64,000 nucleotides of DNA from Spodoptera frugiperda (GCF_023101765.2 NC_064223.1:5890001-5954000); one strand, 5' to 3'; numbered from the stretch's first letter, positions 45,991-59,491 are shown. The notes: generated by a model from the sequence alone, not told the origin. Translations and numbers: made by a program.

Positions 45991-46227
45991 TTAACACTTT
46001 CAGTGCCACCGACTCGCCAGGAGAGTCCACGTAAATTTTATTTCAGTGCCGTAGACTCAATTCTTTAGATTAGGGTATGTTTAGTCTTCAGTATTATTTT
46101 AAGCAGAAAATTCACCTGCATTTTGGAAAGAAATAGCAAAAACATTGAACTCACTGAGCGAGTCGACGGCACTGGAATAAAATTTACATGGACTCTCCGG
46201 GCGAGTCGGTGGCACTGAATAGGTTAA
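45991..46227. mobile_element. piggyBac-like MITE with TTAA target sites and about 63-bp inverted arms
   Basis: TTAA occurs at 45991-45994 and 46224-46227. Just inside, both ends read C(A/C)(C/T)(T/A)TTCAGTGCCACCGACT. The arms 46001-46063 and 46158-46220 stay inverted copies of each other, including GAGAGTCCA(C/T)GTAAATTTT and CAGTGCCGT(A/C)GACTC. TTAA duplication points to piggyBac-type transposition. No transposase. Confidence 0.85.
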
Positions 46228-46930
46228 TTTCGATTTTCGATGTGCGCGATGTTCCAAGAATTCCCAGTGAGTGTTCGATGTTCGACTGGTTTGTTTAATG
46301 TCCATAATGAGCGTAAACTGCATTTGGTTTACGAACAAAACGTACCATTTGCTGCTTGTATCAATCATGTTCGTTCCGCTGATGCGTTTTTGTTTTAGGG
46401 TAAACTAATTGCTGTGCTATTGTTTAGTTGTTCTTTTACCGTCGCGTTGCATTTGATTTATTTGTCTCGGCAGTCCCAAAGAGCAACAATATTAAGTCAT
46501 TATAATTAATACAAATTCTTTATTCATCTTTAGGGATTTTTTAAAAGTCAAAATGAAAATAGGTATTAACTAAAATGTAAGAGATTACAAAGTAACATGA
46601 AAGGCGTACACTCATGGGCTGCAAGTGGCATGCATTATGCAACTAAGTGGTATCTGCGACGTAAACTAGCTCTACACACAGCTTAATAGCAATTGCTTAG
46701 CGCCTCGGAACAATGCGCCTATCTTGTTACGAAGGTTGATGGCATCCATAACAAGCTGGTCCCATCTCATTTTGATGAGTAATGCGATTCCAGGCTTAAA
46801 GCGATCTTTGTTTTTCGTGAAATGTCGCGAAATCTAGTTTAGGAGATGGCATTGAATTAAGAAAAATGTAATGTTCAGTGCTTAATAAACCGTTAATATT
46901 TACTTATTCCATTTTAAAGTTATATTCGCG

Positions 46931-47013
46931 AAAGTTATAATTAATTATATTATTTATATAATTTAATTATAACATAATTTAATTATAATTATATATTACA
47001 CTAAATTAATTAT
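46931..47013. repeat. AT-rich, self-complementary low-complexity stretch
   Basis: Many overlapping TAATTATA/TATAATTA pieces allow several hairpins; otherwise plain AT-rich sequence. Confidence 0.7.
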
Positions 47014-49198
47014 TCTGTTATCGTCGATATCCAACGCGGCGATTGTCGCGGAATACTGCTCATGAATATGAGCCTCTATCATGGATTGAAACTAGTCGAG
47101 TTCCTCGTCAAACTGTTACGTGAGAATTCGGAAAACATAATAATTGGTTTAAATATTAATAGTTCATTCTAAATTCTTGTCAATCACATTCTTCTGGAAT
47201 ATATCTGATACTAGAATATATAGCTAAACCTATAGTATTATGTACACGGTAAACGTAGTCTGTTTTCACAGCAACCAACATGGACAGGGCCTGAACTGTA
47301 CACAGTTTTATGCAAATTTATGCACGTAACTACACATTAGATCGCCCTTTAACGATTCACTAAGTTCACGTGGATAAATTGAACCACATAAATTGAGCGT
47401 GTCTAACGTTCTCACGATGTGTACAGTTTACAATTAGTTATGCAATTTAATCAGAATCCGCGGCTGAAGATTCTATTTTCAAATAAATATAGACGGCCAT
47501 TTTTTTTATTTTGACAGCTGTCAGAAAGAACTCTTTGATGCTTTTTTTAATCATACCTATACGACCTTATTCCATAATGTTTGCTTTGATCAGAGCGTTC
47601 GCGGTCGTTGAGTGGACTTACATTGTCGTCCACAGATACTAAATTAGTCATAAAACGAAAGAAGAATGTTTGAGAAAACAGTTATCGTTCACATTCGACT
47701 CACACTTGCTTCATTTCAATGTTCTTTTTGCATACAACAAATAACATTGTAAGTGAGAAATAAGTTTTCTGGGAAACACTCTAAGGGCTAATTATTAACA
47801 ACACGCAACGTTATATTATTAACTGTTGTTATTATACATTGAGCTGTTAAACCTAGAAATAAACGAGGTAATCGTGTAATAAATCTAATAAATCCATTGA
47901 TTTATTTTATAACACTTCAGAAACATACTTTTATGTAATGAATACGTCAACTAATGATCGGTCTTAGTGGCAGATTGTGTGATAAATGGACAACTAGCTC
48001 TCTTATAAATTCGCTTCTAAGTTATGAATGGAAAGCCATTAAAAATTAAATGATAAAGTTCTATTATAAGTATCTGGGATTATTTTTAATGGTGATGCGT
48101 GCCCTATAATTGCCACTACGTCCCTCAGGACTCGATTAAGATTAATAGGTATTATTATCGATCTCAAAGTATCTGAGAAAAAAGATAAAAGAAGTCTAGT
48201 AAAGTTTATAAGCATTTTTTCTTGGACTTATAAGTACTCACATTTTAAAATAGACTAGACTATGTTCACTCGTTATACTGTAAGAAGGTTACATAGTAAA
48301 ACCTTTCAAGTTCTATTACATCTCAAACATGACATAAAACAGCTAACCATAACAAAAATAGCTGGCTATCTTTCACAGCTATATTCTTTCTGACATTTAT
48401 AAAAAGAAAGAACATCAATACATTTTAAAAATAGAAGTGATGAATCTAGCAAATTATTTCCGACAGCATTCAGAGTGAATCATATTATGCCGTCAAAGTA
48501 ATGATTGGGTACTATTCCCCGATGTTCAGATATTCAGAGCCATAAATAAGTCAAGTCCAAGGTAAGTATATGCTGGTGGGGACAGATTTATATTATCTGT
48601 GTAACACCAATGGCCCTTGTTTCCAGAGATAATATCATAAAAGTGATTTGGTGTGACATTCAGTCTATTAGCTGCTATGCTTAGTACTTATAGTGACAGT
48701 TATAGATATATGCTCCGTTTCAAGGATTAATAGTGTCAACGTTCGTCATGGGGTAAGTTTAGATTTAGAACAAAAATAAATTCCGATTTTTTATGGCATT
48801 TTTTTACATTTGGTTTCAATTAAAATAAATTATTTTACCATCATGTTGTTTTTATGGGAAAATGGCGCTCAAATAGAATTGCGTAATTCTTAAAGTAATG
48901 GTTAAAATTCAAATATACCATGTTTGTACAATGCCTGCTTAGTATCTGAAAATTCAGGCTTCTTGATTTATCCACAACGAAGTTATAGGCGGTCGAAATT
49001 GGCCTGAATGGTTTCGAGAAAAGGATGGTACGGCCGTGACGCTTTTTTTGCTCGACTTATACAGATAAAAGTATTATTAGATTATAAGTACCTAATTATT
49101 ATGTTACCTACTTAAAAAAACTATATAAAAAATAATTAAAAACAGATTTTAATAATGTAACTAATTTTTTTAATGCAATTCCTAACAGTGATAGTTAG

Positions 49199-49447
49199 GT
49201 GCTGATAATTGGGTTACTCTATGCTAGTAATTGGTGGAGATGGTGCCAGTAAATGGTGACAGACCCATTTTTTATTCTTACTTGTCTAAATAATCTTGGA
49301 TAGAGGTCAATCATGTTTTTCTTTTATTATCGTCTTCCTTATTAAATATTATAACTATAAAATTTGCCTTAACGGACAAAAGCCTTTTTTTCACAATAAT
49401 AAATTGGCTTAAATTAGGACTAACCCTTAAAGTGCTGATAATTGGGT
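49199..49447. repeat. Pair of 16-bp direct repeats GTGCTGATAATTGGGT
   Basis: Perfect copies at 49199-49214 and 49432-49447, each followed by (T)ACT. Sequence between them is AT-rich and unrelated. Confidence 0.85.
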
Positions 49448-49772
49448 ACTTTACCCTATTTGTATTAAAATTAATAAACCATTCGGACTTTTAAATTTAA
49501 TAGAGTTTAGATTTTTTTTAAATAATATGTGAAAATCTTTTATCAAATTGCTGTGAGCTTAACTAACACATATTTTTAAATATTTGGTGTGAAAAATACG
49601 TCAAAACATTTGTCAGTTGATAAGACTAAACAAAACTAAACCGAACATACTAACAACGTAAAAGTGGTGAAATATCATTACTTAGTGTTCTTGTGGTTCC
49701 GGGAGTCAACATCAAATATGGTTTTAAATTCGATCCTAAGCTTGACCTTACTTACTTATTTTGGGCTCCGGT

Positions 49773-49929
49773 CTGTACCCTTAGTACGAGTTTGCTTTAT
49801 GTTTTAAAGTAATCAAAACGATATCGGATTCGGCGCTCTGATTCGTTGGTGTATTCGAGCTGACCAATCAGAGCGCCAAACGCGTTTCGATTATTTTAAA
49901 CGTAAAGCAAACTCGTACTAAGGGTACAG
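49773..49929. mobile_element. Foldback MITE, 157 bp
   Basis: CTGTACCCTTAGTACGAGTT at the left (then TGCTTTA) matches the inverse of TAAAGCAAACTCGTACTAAG-GGTACAG at the right, with only a couple of mismatches in about 30 bp. Inside, GGCGCTCTGATT and AATCAGAGCGCC form a second perfect pair, so the whole element can fold into one hairpin. Confidence 0.88.
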
Positions 49930-50234
49930 TACTATACAATCAGTCTAACTATTCCCGTATAATTAAAACGTACAATCAACTATAAATAGCGTCAAATTAG
50001 CTTAGTAATGGCCGGTGCAGCGCATTAATTCATTTAAATTTATCGCCTCCTCTAAGTGTTAGCAATTTATGTTTTCATCGTCTAATAAACAGCTGCTCTA
50101 TGTCCATTTAATACGTTATTCTTTGGTATATTATGTTATAATAATGATGTTAATCATAACTTGTCTTTTAATAATAATTAAAGTAATAATTCAATACGAT
50201 ACATGTAATATAGATTCCCCAACTCGTATTGAGC

Positions 50235-50305
50235 AAGCGTGGTGATTAATACTCAAATCTCCGTGCGAGACGAGGCCTTTGGCCAGCAGGGACCACTTAC
50301 AGGTT
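50235..50305 (+). mobile_element. 3' end fragment of a non-LTR retrotransposon
   Basis: GCGTGGTGATTAATACTCAA, then GAGACGAGGCCTTTGGCCAG and CAGGGACCA, resemble the GAGGCC-T-CAGCAGTGGGA tail common at 3' ends of moth LINE elements. Only the tail remains. Confidence 0.6.
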
Positions 50306-50937
50306 ATTCATGTGATATAGACATATCTGTGTCAGATTGCGTATCCTGTGACACTGATTGGATAAAAAAAATAATTACCTACATCGTGATAACGCCTCCA
50401 ATATCTGTAATTCTCCAATATCTATCCAATCAATACTTATTTTACCTAACCCAAGAAGAACGCTTGAAACACACAAAACGAAACACCTCACAAATCCCTT
50501 TGCGACTAAAAGACTAAAAAAAGGAACTGAAAAAGTCGCAAAATGTTTGTGCTGATCATGATTCAACGAAAACGTAAAGACTGCTCACATAAAAGCAAAT
50601 TAATTAAGCCCATACAATAGCTGCTATAAACAGGGTGTTTGTTTGTGAGCGGCGGATGGGGGCGTGAGTCGGGGCACTGCTTTGTTCGACCCAAGTTGTG
50701 AGAAACTAGCGGGGAGACTTGCAACTTTGTTATAACTTGGTGACGTGATGAAGCTGCAACTGCTATGTTCTATGTTGCATCAATTCTATGTTCTATGATA
50801 TATTTGTTGGATGTCTGTATAGGAGTACGTTATTTCAAAAGAAATGGATCTTGAGAAACATTTATTTTTCTTGTACTTATCCGAAGTTCAATGTAGGTTT
50901 GGCTCGGAGTGTGAAGGTATAAGAGGAAGATTTTTAC

Positions 50938-51088
50938 CGAATTTAAAAAAGAAAGTTCTCAGTTTTACCTGTATGTATGTTTGTGTTTTTTATCTCTCGG
51001 TTGGCAGAAACGATTTTGATGCGGTTTTCAGCATAGTATTTTTCAGATTTAGGAAAAGGTTTTAGGAATACTACCTGACTTAAATAAA
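50938..51088 (+). repeat. Second copy of the GATTTTGATGC repeat
   Basis: Shares TACCTGTATGTATGTTTGTG and ACGATTTTGATGCGGTTTTC with the copy at 39719-39888. Confidence 0.65.
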
Positions 51089-51694
51089 ATTGAGGTGACA
51101 ATAAAAATTACTGTTTCTGTTTTTGTTAAAAAAAATAATATTCAAACAAAAGTTTCTATTCAAAGGATGCAAATCTTCTTAATTTACTAATGATCATATT
51201 ACTAATGAGACAGTTAAATAAACCTATTAATATATAATGTCTAAAATCGCTACCACTCATACATCACACCAAACCTTACGCAGCAAAATCAGCTTTTAAT
51301 ATCATCTGAGTGCCGTTAATAACGTAAAGCCTTTTGTGTGAAATTCCAATGCGAAAAATCTCAGCAGACGCGCTCACGCCTGCCTTCATAATGCATGTGT
51401 TAAAATATTTATTGCTGAACGTTTTACTGAATTCAGACTGTATGGTATTCATCCCCACACCAATGTAATTGATGAACGGATCATGAACGTCGTCCCAAAA
51501 ATCCAGGTCAAATTATTTATGCTGGATTTTATTCTTTTTCAAACTTTGGGAATAGATGGCGTCGTTGAAATCAAGAATACTAAGGTAAATAAAATAACCC
51601 ATTTATGATGTGCAGTGAGTACTACTATCTCTAAAAAGTATGAGATTCGTAGCTTAGCACGTAAAGGGATATGGTCCCGTGGAAGATTGAATGG

Positions 51695-51760
51695 GTTGTC
51701 TGAGCTCCGGCCCGAAGGGCATGAGTAGGAATGGTTTAAGTCAGTAAGACTCAAGCATGT
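51695..51760 (-). repeat. Fragment of the CTCCCGCC-type repeat
   Basis: AGCTCCGGCCCGAAGGGCAT then GAGTAGGAATGG and CAGTAAGACTC correspond, on the minus strand, to the GTCAGACTC-TTACTGAC-CC-GTTCCTACTC part of the copy at 58321-58471. Confidence 0.5.
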
Positions 51761-54700
51761 AAAGGCATCAGGTCATCTTTATAGACCAGCTCTTAGGCAC
51801 CGCTATAGCCAGCTGCTGCGTTATCGTTTACACAGTAAACTATAATTTATTTTGTAATTTTATTAAGATAACAACTTTGTTACCAGCCACTTTAGATCCC
51901 AATGAAAAACAAACCCATAAAGACCTCAAGGAACAAAGAATACACATCCAATACTTCAAACTGGACAATACAATAATCAGTTTATATTTATACAACTGTT
52001 CTCCAAGCCAATGTTTCACCAGATAAGTGTTCAGTCGTTTAAAAAGATACCATCTTATAAAGAGAAGAGAACACATTTTGCAATAAAATATCAGCCATTA
52101 TTTACTTTGAGATTACATTATTTATTCAAAGGCAGACAGTGTAAAAGAAATGAGCTCAATTTTATTTAAAGTTTGCTTTCATATTTCGCTTCTAAACAAA
52201 GGGGAGGAAAGGTTGGATTTATGGCTGGCTTGGATCGGAGGCTTTAGCAGATGCCCTTTATTGCAGAAAGAAATAAAATGCTGAACATTTACTATACCTA
52301 GTAGAACTTTGGTATTACGGATTGTATTTTTTATGTGGCTTGGGATAAGGAATACAAAAGAAAGCATTTCTATGCGTACTAAAGTAGAACCCGTAACATA
52401 ATTAATCATAATCGGATAAGAGACCTAAGTTTTTCGCCAATATGCGAAAAAACTGGTATTTAAAAGCTTTGCTTATGGCGACACAAAATATGGAAATGGA
52501 ATAAGCATTAACCAAGCAGTCATTAAAACGCAATATTTTTTCATTACTCGTAATAAAGCGTGTTTTAACGAAATGCAGGAAGTGCGGTGGTATCATATAT
52601 ATTCATTAGGGATGTACCACGGTACCTGTGGGCTCAAAGTGCCTGTTCATGACACTAAGTCAGATTTATCACGTCCCACCCTCCTTTTTCCACTGTCATT
52701 CATGAGACGAAAAACTTTCCAAAACTTCATCCATGGAGCTTACTTTGCCAATAAATTATTGTTTTCACGAAAAAGAAAGTCATTTCAAACGATTTATTGA
52801 AAGATTTTGCCGTTTACTCTCGGAATGCTAAGTGAAGTTTAGACTTGTTACTTTCAATAACTTTGTTGATGTTTTAAAGTGATATTTCAGTTATGTTCAC
52901 TTAAAATGTGTTGTCCAAAAGATTGATGTAGACATATACCTTATATCTTCAAAAATATCACTCTACAAAACACGCCACTATACAGTGTGATAATATTTTC
53001 TTTCCGATTAGGCAGACACGTGCTCTCAAATGGGGCCGCCTGCGAAAGCTTAGAAAATAAATATTTTTTTAACAAAATGGCGAGGCTTAACCAAATATGT
53101 ACGAAGTTGCAGCTGGCACACAAAGCTACCCTTATTTATCAAAACTTGTTAATAGATTTTTAACTGTAATCACAAAACAGTAAGGTTGCTATTTAAACGG
53201 CAATTGCAAATCAAGTAGAACTTTCATCCTATTTTATTGTTAAACGCAATGACCTCTTTATAAGTAACAGCGATGTCACTATCAAAGCTTTCGCATAACG
53301 CTCCGTCGCCTATCACCGATGTGTCAGTTAATTAATTCATTTTAATTATAAACACGCTGTACGTTGCACACATGTCATAAATCGATTGCAATAATAATCG
53401 ATTCTTCATATCGATACTCAGTCGCACGTGTTACTTACTTCTCATTATTCATTATCAAGTGTTAATTTTCTGTCATTGTTGAAATTTAGGTAAATGTTGA
53501 CAGGGCAAACTTTCATAATAATATTGCACACGTGTTCAAAATATTGGGGCTAAAACAAACAGTACAATCTAGAATAACGATCAGCGAACAATATTGACTT
53601 ACATTGCATAATGAATGTGATAACAATAGTTTGAAATTTGGGGTAAACGAAACGCGACCTAACGTCCAGTGCACGCGCATACGATCATACAAGGACTCGA
53701 TCACCAGGGCCACGCTTTTATCGATTATTCGTGTGAATGTGAGCTATTGTGTAACAGGGGCCCAGAATCTGTAGGGGAGAGCGACCCCTCATCACTTTCC
53801 AAACGAAACAGCCAAACTATACTATCCAATATTGTGGCAACGACACATTAAAACATTAAAGATTTTATTACTTAAGGAAATAAGTCGAAATAGTTGAAAT
53901 TTACACGTTAAAGATATGTATCGTAAAGTTTAAATTCATTTTATGTTCCCTATTCTCCTAGTTCCTGTAGATGCAGGAAATACGGGTGAATTTAGAGGGT
54001 CATTCGTTTTAGCGTGACAACTACACATTTATTTACTATTCAGTTTGTTCGAGTTATTTTTGTGTGCAATTAAATTAACTATTTAACTTCTAGTACACTA
54101 ATAAACGTGGGTACGATTATAAACTTAAGATAAACAATGCTTTTACACAGACATCAAGTAATAAAGAATTATATTCAACAAGACATTTTCTAAGCGAAAA
54201 ATCTCAATTGAAATCTATTAACAATAACAAAAATTTTTAAGGTATAGAAATAAATAACAAAAAAAAGCTTGTACGCGTTAAATATTCGCCATAGCACTTC
54301 TCTCACGTTGAGGTTTTTGTATTGAAATATATTCCAGTGTTGCATTGCAGTGAACTGCAGCAAGTTTGCACGCCTACAGACGCTCCGTGGAACTGGTTTC
54401 GCGATAAACACTCACACACATTAAAACCGAACTAACAATTTCTACAGAAATCACAAATTCCAATCAACGCCATTATCCGTTCTAACGCGAACCTCCTGAA
54501 CTGTCTGGCGTAATTAAAATTGTTCTTAACATAAGTGTCATTTGATACTCAACGCTAATGAACTAAGTTTATATGAATTTAACATTAATTTAGCTGTAAG
54601 TAATAATTTAAACATTAATTTTACCAAACGGGTTGGTAGACAATATTCGTCTTTCATGCGAACTGCTTTTGTTCGAAAACGTTAATGACAAAGTACGTCT

Positions 54701-55360
54701 CCCATCCCACAGAAAAAGAAAAGTGTAGCCACAAAGGTACAGAGAGCAAACGTGTATTCAGTCAACAGGTCGTCGGTGTTTACTGAAAAAAAAAAAAACA
54801 GCGTAAACCACGGCCATGTCACAGAAATAACATTTTTATGACGACTCAAACAGTCTCTCTCATATTACATGGAACGCTACTTACGATTCGGAACTTAAAG
54901 CACTTAAACCATCGATGTTTTCATTTACTATTTAGTTAGCAAGCTCAAGAAAACCATGTTTAAAACATCACTAGAACATAACTCATATCGTTTTGAAATA
55001 AAATGCAAATAAAGATCAATAAATTTCAAATTATGTATTTCTATTTGCCTAATGGATAGCTGCGAGTATTTTATCGGAAACTAATCAAGATGTTGTAAAA
55101 CTGGCTTCAAGCGCTGCAGCGGCTGGGAATTTAGATTCTACTAACATAGACAGCCGCACATTAAGCTACCCTGAACATCAGCTAGAACTTCAACCTTATT
55201 ACAAATGTTTAAATTTGAAAATTGATTAACACTAGTATAAATAACAAAGACTAGTATTAACTTAGCACAATTAGCTTAGATTGTATTCAGATGTTCAAGT
55301 GTTATTTCTAAAGCGTCAAGTATTCCTTCTAGCTTGTTTGTTGTTGCTACATTTAAGCAA

Positions 55361-55532
55361 CGTCACGCCTTTTATCCCTGAAGGGGTAGCAGAGGTGCTC
55401 ATTGCGACACGTAATGCCGCTATATAATGTACACCTACTTTTCACTATTAATTGTGTTATAGTCCCATGTAATAGGGGGTGAGCCTATTGCCATATACTG
55501 GATACAATTCCAGACTCCGTGCTACTACTGAG
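55361..55532 (+). repeat. SINE-associated repeat, long copy
   Basis: CGTCACGCCTTTTATCCCTG, AGGGGTAGCAGAGGTG, ATGTACACC, CCCATGTAATAGGGGGTGAG, CCTATTGCCATATACTGG and CCAGACTCCGTGCTACTACT follow in order. I recall this series as part of an abundant noctuid-type repeat adjoining SINE sequence. A truncated copy is at 31296. Confidence 0.7.
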
Positions 55533-55819
55533 AGCTTGCTAGATTCACTCTTTTGTTATTAAAGTCGTTGGTCACACCTGTCTCTAATTAGAATTTGTAA
55601 TGAACCATTTCTGCTGCTACCATTTTTACAACAACCTTCATTGCTACCTTCTTGACTTTTACGAGCAATTTTTAATAACAATGCTTTTGTGTTTTGGTGA
55701 CATTCTGTGTGTAACAACAGATTTTTAAAGAAGAAAAATAACATCTTATTCTTTGACATATATACAAGAGAATAACAGGTTTAGTAGACTTGTGTGCTTT
55801 TGTTTCTGATTAATGTCGC

Positions 55820-55915
55820 AGGGAACCGCTGGATGTAGGTCGCTTCCAACCGGCCTATCTGAAACTCATTGGAGGAGGCCTATATTCAGCAGTGGACGTC
55901 TTATGGCTGGTAAGC
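55820..55915 (+). mobile_element. 3' end fragment of a LINE (RTE-like)
   Basis: GGGAACCGCTGGATGTAGGT, TTGGAGGAGGCCTATATTCA and GCAGTGGACGTCTTATGGCT match the 3' coding end of RTE-type elements common in moths (GGAGGCCTATGTCCAGCAGT type). Frame is broken; only the last 100 bp remain. Confidence 0.7.
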
Positions 55916-56527
55916 TGGTATAATGTGTGCTTTTGTAATTTTAGCTACGAATAAATATCTCAAGAAAAGATATTAAAGAAAAGATTTCATAATCAAATGG
56001 AACATTTACGATATATTATTTAATTCTTAGTTCTAAAAAAAAGGTTACAATTTCAATAATAATAATAAATGTTTATAAATACATTAAAATTCAAACAGTT
56101 TCCAGTTTCCACTTGCAAAATCTCAACGCAACTCGTTGTAACTTAAACTTAGCAGTTCATATTAGTCTGCCCACGACTCCACCTTTTTGTATTGCGATGC
56201 TATTTCAAAGCGAATGGCTGCAGATACATTAATCACGTTTACACTGGACTTTAATGGTGCACAACCAGCTTTGTAGGATACCTGTTCAATTGCCGTATTA
56301 TATTATCGTTCTCTTGTATTAAAATACGGATTATATTATGCATAGTTTGATAGTTAAGGTTCTATTCATGATGTGCCATTATAAACCTATTTCAGCTTTG
56401 TTTTATGTTTGTCATGAAAACTTATTTTATAACGATTGTTATTGTGGGTTAATGTGTTTGGTTTGTTTCCTATTTTCTCTGACTATGTCTAATTGGTATT
56501 GGTTATAGTTTCCCCTTTATCCTACAT

Positions 56528-56835
56528 CAGTGGATCTCAACCGGTGGTCCATGGACCACTTGTGGTCCGCTGAAAACATAATTAGTCCGCGAAACGAAAA
56601 CAAAAATACACAAGCACCTCAGTCTAACGAATACAACTGTCAAAGCTTATATCAAAGGTGACAACAAAGACGAACAACTGGTTGCAACAGTCTAAAAATC
56701 ACTATATTTATGAGTGAATTAGAAAAAGAAAACCATAGTCTAGGACCACATGATAAAAGTAGAAGTAATAATAGTACGTAACTTAACAAGAATTATAAAA
56801 GCGTTCCTTGACCAGGAAAAAGTTGAGAACCCGTA
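56528..56835. mobile_element. hAT-like MITE, decayed
   Basis: Left end CAGTGGATCTCAACCGGTGG-TCC, typical of hAT elements; near the right end GTTGAGAACCCG gives the inverted TTCTCAAC. The outer bases of the right end have changed and no 8-bp target duplication is clear. Confidence 0.6.
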
Positions 56836-58320
56836 GACAAAGCTAAGTCTGCTAGTTACTAGTAGTCTACTAGTTGAAAATAAACCGAATTTAAAAACCA
56901 AATAAACTAATAAGTATACCATATGTATAGCATAGTATGGTCTAATTTCGCAAGGACTTTTAGTTACCAACCAAAACCTTTATTGATACTTAAAAGGTTA
57001 AACACAAAGTCTAGTTTCAAACGAAATAATAATATGTCAAATTGTTTCAGTTTATAGTGCAGTAAATTTTATATCGTCCTGTTCCAAATGCCTTTGTAAA
57101 GTTATTGGCGACACACTATGACTGATACTTCTGGTTACTATGTATGATGAAAATCTATTATAAGAACTACACTTGAGAGCAAAGTAAAGGAGCCATTGGG
57201 TGTTTCTTCAAAAAACTTTAAATTGTATTTAACAAATCATTATTCTACCGCTTTATTAAGCATCGTGGTAGCTTATCATCATTGGATTGTTTTATTTTTA
57301 TTGAATTCTTTGAGAGATATGACACAGCTTAATTTATTGAAACCAAATTTTGTGTTTCAATTGGCAGAATTGTTGAAACTTTTGGTTGAGAATAATGCCG
57401 TTAACTTTTCGTGTTTGCACTCACGTGTTTTATTTTTCATTTCTTTATTTAAATATTTTATTGATTGATTACATAATGTTGTATGAAAGGCAGCATAGGT
57501 AATTACTTTTAAAACGAGAATATTTTTTTTATTTAACGAATATTTTTTTAAAGTTATAGAGTGTTCTTTTCTTTGCTCCCAAGTGTAGTTGTGCATTGAA
57601 ACTTGGAGTTGGTCAGTTAAACTAGCATTTGAACGTGGGCGGGTAACGAGTAGAAAGTGATGCATACGATTAAAGTATGCAGCAAGTAAAGTTAGATTTT
57701 ATTGGTCTATGCAAGTAGTTGCCTGTATTAAATGTTTGTGGTCATGTCGATTGGTATAATCAAAGTTTACGCCATTGATAGACTTTTATGTAATAAAATA
57801 TGAAAAAAAAAATTAAGATCTAAGATATCTAGTATGAGAATGAGATTTCTACAATTTTTTTATGTTCCTTATATACAATTTTCATTTTTATATTGTAAAT
57901 AGTTTAGTCTTAGTTTTCATTATTATTTAGTCTATATATGTAGGTATGTATAATCTATATTTAAGTTATGATTTTAGTACCTAAGTGGTTTTGTAAAATA
58001 AATTGTGTCTTTAAAGAAATCACAATATGAGATTAAATATAGAGTCTACGTGTAAAGTAAACACCTAAATAGTCACCACCGAACCCAAAACAATATAATA
58101 AAAAAAGAAAAACAAACACATGTTTGTGACAAAAAATCCAAACAAAAGAACGTTTAAGTAAATTCTCAAGCTGTCAATGCTTTGATTGATGGGAGCCAGC
58201 ATTATCTTGTCAGTCACAGAACAGCTATACATTAGTGACACGCGATGTCCACAATAATAGCAAAGGATTGGAGTAAAACAAAGTTCTTAGAATCGTACAT
58301 ACTCTTACATAAAAGAGGTA

Positions 58321-58471
58321 CCTTTTTTTTGAGGGGGAAAATCATCCAATGACTTCTCCCGCCTTGGGTGAGGCGGGAGGGAGTATCAGATTCTTACTGA
58401 CTAAAAACCACCCCGTTCCTTCTCCTGCTTTGAGCTGGAGCCCCGGTAACCTTTTACGTTATCCGCAGCTC
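58321..58471 (+). repeat. CTCCCGCC-type interspersed repeat, plus copy
   Basis: ATCATCCAATGACTTCTCCC, GCCTTGGGTGAGGCGGGAGG, GAGTATCAGATTCTTACTGA, AAAACCACCCCGTTCCT and CCGGTAACC-TTTACGTTATC-CGCAGCTC. The most complete of four copies in the window. Confidence 0.8.
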
Positions 58472-59228
58472 ATAATACAGGTACCTTAAATACGTTTGAT
58501 ATCAATTCATGCACTTAATTTCGAAATTTTATTAGTGTGGGTTTAACCAGTCGGTAAGGCTCGGCCCGTGGGCGGCATCCAGGCCGAGATAACCCGGTCC
58601 TTCACTCGCACACTCCCGCGCAGCCTCCACTACACAGCAATGACTTAAAACGCGAACCTTGTTACATTTCACGATCGAAACCGATGCCACATCGCATCCA
58701 AACTTAAACCGAAAAAGATCCAATATTAAGATAACAAGATCAAATGTTTACCTTTTATAATACCTTAAGAAGGCACTTGAAAACCTTTAAATTTATTCGA
58801 AGTACCATGTAACCGAGTTGTTTTTCGTATAATTCGGTCCTAAGTATGCACAAGGAGTTAACATTGGTAACTTAGCAGAGTTTAAACCGTCTGATGTGAC
58901 ATTATAATACACAGTAATTCTCAATTCAAAAGCCTCTACCATTCATTTGGAACCTCTTGAAAGCTTGACTAATTTATGAACTCATGCCATTCAAGATAAA
59001 TTCACAATTTCTTAAGTTCTTGTTAAGTCAGAATACGGAGAAGTGATTCACGCTTGTAAACAAAACGACTAACCGCTAGAATTAACTACAAATACGGCAG
59101 AAAACGTAAACATGAAATTCATCTCTGGTCGTATTGCGTCCACTTAAACAACTCCGATTAGAACACCGCTTTACTCAAGCTATAAATACACGGCAGCGAG
59201 CTTTGCACACCATAAACAATAATCCTTA

Positions 59229-59475
59229 ACACGATTTGTCACAGTGGAGGCGCACTCGCGGCGGTTCAGCGGCGCGCGGCGCGGGCGCGTGCTACTGCCG
59301 GCGCACGAAAGCGTGCACGCGCGACCATCGCGTCCGCACGACAGACAAAACAGCCGTCGAAAGCGCAAGGGCCTTCGCCCCTTCCGAATCCGTGATCGCG
59401 CGGCGGGATGCAGCGAATGCTAATACTAGCCAGGGCTGTCCGTCCGTCGTCAAGCCCGCATCGGCCGCTCGTTAA
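59229..59475. promoter_or_regulatory. CpG-dense block upstream of sick
   Basis: About 250 bp of CpG-rich sequence (GCGGCGCGCGGCGCGGGCGC within it) in an AT-rich region. Both strands are open but the products are Arg/Ala-rich and not family-like. On the minus strand it lies just after the possible first-exon donor at 59487, so it would be early intron of a distal transcript. A promoter-proximal role is plausible, not shown. Confidence 0.4.
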
Positions 59476-59486
59476 GCTCAACTTAC

Positions 59487-59491
59487 GCCAT
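59487..59491 (-). CDS. sick: Possible alternative first coding exon end of sick (M-A), 5' end unknown
   Basis: On the minus strand, GGACACCATGGC/GTAAGTTGAG joins an ideal initiation context (CACCATGG) to a consensus donor. It would contribute ATG-GC, leaving two bases; exon 2 starts with the one base needed, giving M-A-Q-V-S-V. Only the coding bases are delimited here. Phase match and signal strength are the whole evidence. Confidence 0.3.

Noticed and set aside
57196..57665. Open frames of 90 and 102 codons on opposite strands
   Set aside because: AT-rich, Leu/Phe/Lys-type random translations; no core promoter or splice support.
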